Shown piece by piece: positions 62,558 through 64,000 of a stretch of 64,000 bases of DNA. The notes beneath the pieces were generated by a model. It worked only from the letters and a program-made list of their open reading frames with translations, ran no database searches and was not told where the DNA came from. How positions within the stretch are numbered: the stretch's first letter is position 1; each line of letters starts with the position of its first letter. Position numbers and translations under genes: made by a program. Source of the stretch: Enoplolaimus lenunculus (Eukaryota; Nematoda; Enoplea; Enoplida; Thoracostomopsidae); assembly GCA_030248215.1 (NCBI GenBank), contig JASANG010000170.1:1-64000 (forward strand). The letters run 5' to 3'.

Positions 62558-62743
62558 GGTCAATATTACTTTCAGAGGCGTAACAGTAGATTAAGCGTAT
62601 TCCTAAGCCTAAGCCTAAGCGTAAGCCTAAGCCTAAGCCTAAGCCTAAGCCTAAGCCTAAGCAAAAAAATGTAATCTAGAATCTAAACTTACTGTTTTAT
62701 GAACACACCCGAAACCTGGACGGACCTTAAAGTAACATGGGCC
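62558..62743. mobile_element. Family A hAT-like MITE with long TTAGGC array
   Basis: GGTCAATATTACTTTCAGAG to CTTAAAGTAACATGGGCC. The core at 62603-62662 is about ten near-perfect CCTAAG units, the purest in the window. Flanks ACCTCATG and ACCTTATG match 7 of 8. Confidence 0.9.
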
Positions 62744-64000
62744 ACCTTATGTATAAGAAAAATTTAACCTCTCACCGATTCAGAAGATTTATCTGCGGTC
62801 TATTATAAAGGTGCCCTTTATCAGTCCCGAAATTTTCTGATATGACATATTTTCTCTATCTCTCCCCTTACCCTACATTAAACCCGTGATATTTGCAGAT
62901 AGCATTAAAATGTCTGTGTGTTGGTTTCAAATTTATACACCGAAGGGACGCTGTTTTGACCAATATTCATTCGTTCTACGCCATGGTGTATTAGCCATGT
63001 ATCTTTTAAACCAAACGGTATTTTAAAAGTTTCAGCTTTAGTTATCTTCAACTACTCTTTGCACGATAATAGCGTCGAAATCACAAATCGACCGCAGACA
63101 ATTTCAACTGTTATATTTGCAATGTCCATTTATCTTGCACCGGGTCCTAGCGATGGGATTTTAATGGCAAATAGACAGCGCTACATAGTTAGTCTAATTT
63201 TAGTCTGCCCACCGTCGCTAATATAGAATAGCAGATAGCTTACAAGAGCATCCGGCTGGCTAATTTTGAAGTAGATAAATCGCTAGTTAACGTTTCGAGT
63301 TAAATATTGAAAAATGCTGCGAACAAAAATTTACAAACCGTTTCAATGGACCAGTTTTTTTGGAGCGAGTTTCAGTTAAGGGGTAACGCAGTGCCCCTGT
63401 TGTTTCCGTATACAGAGTATGTCCTGCATCAAGACAAAATGACCGAACAGAAAGATATCTAGTTTGAGTAGCCCTGTGTCTCACAGTGTGATCGAACAAA
63501 ACTGTACGATTCAGGCTCGGAACCAAAATTTCATATTGACACGTATCTCTAGATTATATGATTCTGTTATGGAAATCTGTTACCTTTGCGAAAGTATCGA
63601 GCAGGACGTAGAATGACACATAGAACACGTTTTTAGTTATGCATTAAAAGGGGACAAGACGCCGAATACCCCCATTCGCTGGCTATGGACCAGATACAGT
63701 TGTATTCATAATGGGGCGCTGTACCATTTAGGTCATTATCATGTATCGGACACCTAGGGTTCACGGCTGGGGCGTCGTTATATATCGGTATTGAATATGT
63801 GACATCTAATCATTGGTCCGTTTGTCTAAAGGTGCCAAGATTACGGTCAGCAATGACGGATCCAGAAATTTTTGATAGTCGGGGCGGGGGGTGGGTAGCG
63901 AGATATAATGGTGACAAAAACTCGTTAGCTATGAGAGCGAGAAGATAAACGTAACCTTAACACGGAGTCTTGGTTTGTTCCCTGTGGGTCGGACGAGACC
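62744..64000. other. Window end, little recognised
   Basis: A frame at about 63308-63460 is open to a TAG (protein-like, FFWSEFQLRGNAVPLLF) but has no firm splice support. Positions 63850-63900 (GACGGATCCAGAAATTTTTG, then GGGGCGGGG) repeat the transposon end seen at 31812. Confidence 0.35.

Noticed and set aside
62603-62662. True telomere or interstitial telomere from TTAGGC repeats
   Set aside because: The array is bounded by family A MITE ends with a target duplication, and the same core recurs in many copies; it is part of the transposon.
63287-63526. Exon or ORF on either strand near 63.3-63.5 kb
   Set aside because: Plus (about 50 codons) and minus (79 codons) readings are both open and look protein-like; without splice support neither can be chosen.

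Overview
The window looks like AT-rich nuclear DNA from an animal. I infer this from one intron-containing nuclear gene for a mitochondrial protein with GT-AG splice sites, from the absence of long open reading frames or operons, and from a dense load of short terminal-inverted-repeat (TIR) transposons. I cannot place the species; a marine or other invertebrate is compatible but not shown.

Only one gene is certain. At 2398-3531 on the minus strand lies a complete four-exon NDUFAB1, the mitochondrial acyl carrier protein and complex I subunit. Its 132-codon reading frame has a presequence, the DSL phosphopantetheine site and the conserved C-terminus. A second gene may run on the plus strand between about 59.6 and 62.5 kb. 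It shows splice-bounded exons (59617-59691, 61279-61440 and perhaps 60619-60754 and 62441-62524) whose product I do not recognise. A few other small ORFs (1502-1750, 13162-13572 minus, 37241-37390) are listed with low confidence.

Nearly everything else that can be named is non-autonomous DNA transposons. (A, B) Two hAT-like MITE families have GGCC termini, 8-bp target duplications and a core of TTAGGC/GCCTAA repeats, with about 13 copies. (TTAA) A piggyBac-like MITE flanked by TTAA carries a tRNA-like Pol III promoter segment and a hairpin, in five copies. (C) CTGTAGTGACCCGAA-TIR elements. (D) Elements with CCTATTCACACGTGCAAG ends. (E) Four copies of an approximately 300-380-bp AT-rich element with CTAAAAACTTAAAC ends. 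(G) A GC-rich TIR family with likely 3-bp duplications. There are also several hAT-like single copies, including one of 1.2 kb at 54.6-55.8 kb, and large foldback structures.

Layout: 0.1-0.9 kb holds a 37-bp-unit satellite split by a MITE. 1-3.5 kb has the TTAA MITE and NDUFAB1. 3.5-29 kb is intergenic with scattered MITEs and tandem repeats. 29-45 kb is a denser MITE field. 45-54 kb is sparse. 54-57 kb holds the larger hAT relic and an inverted-repeat element. 58.7-62.7 kb is the candidate second gene with MITEs in it. I saw no rRNA genes, CRISPR arrays, reverse transcriptases, transposase genes, or viral or LTR elements.
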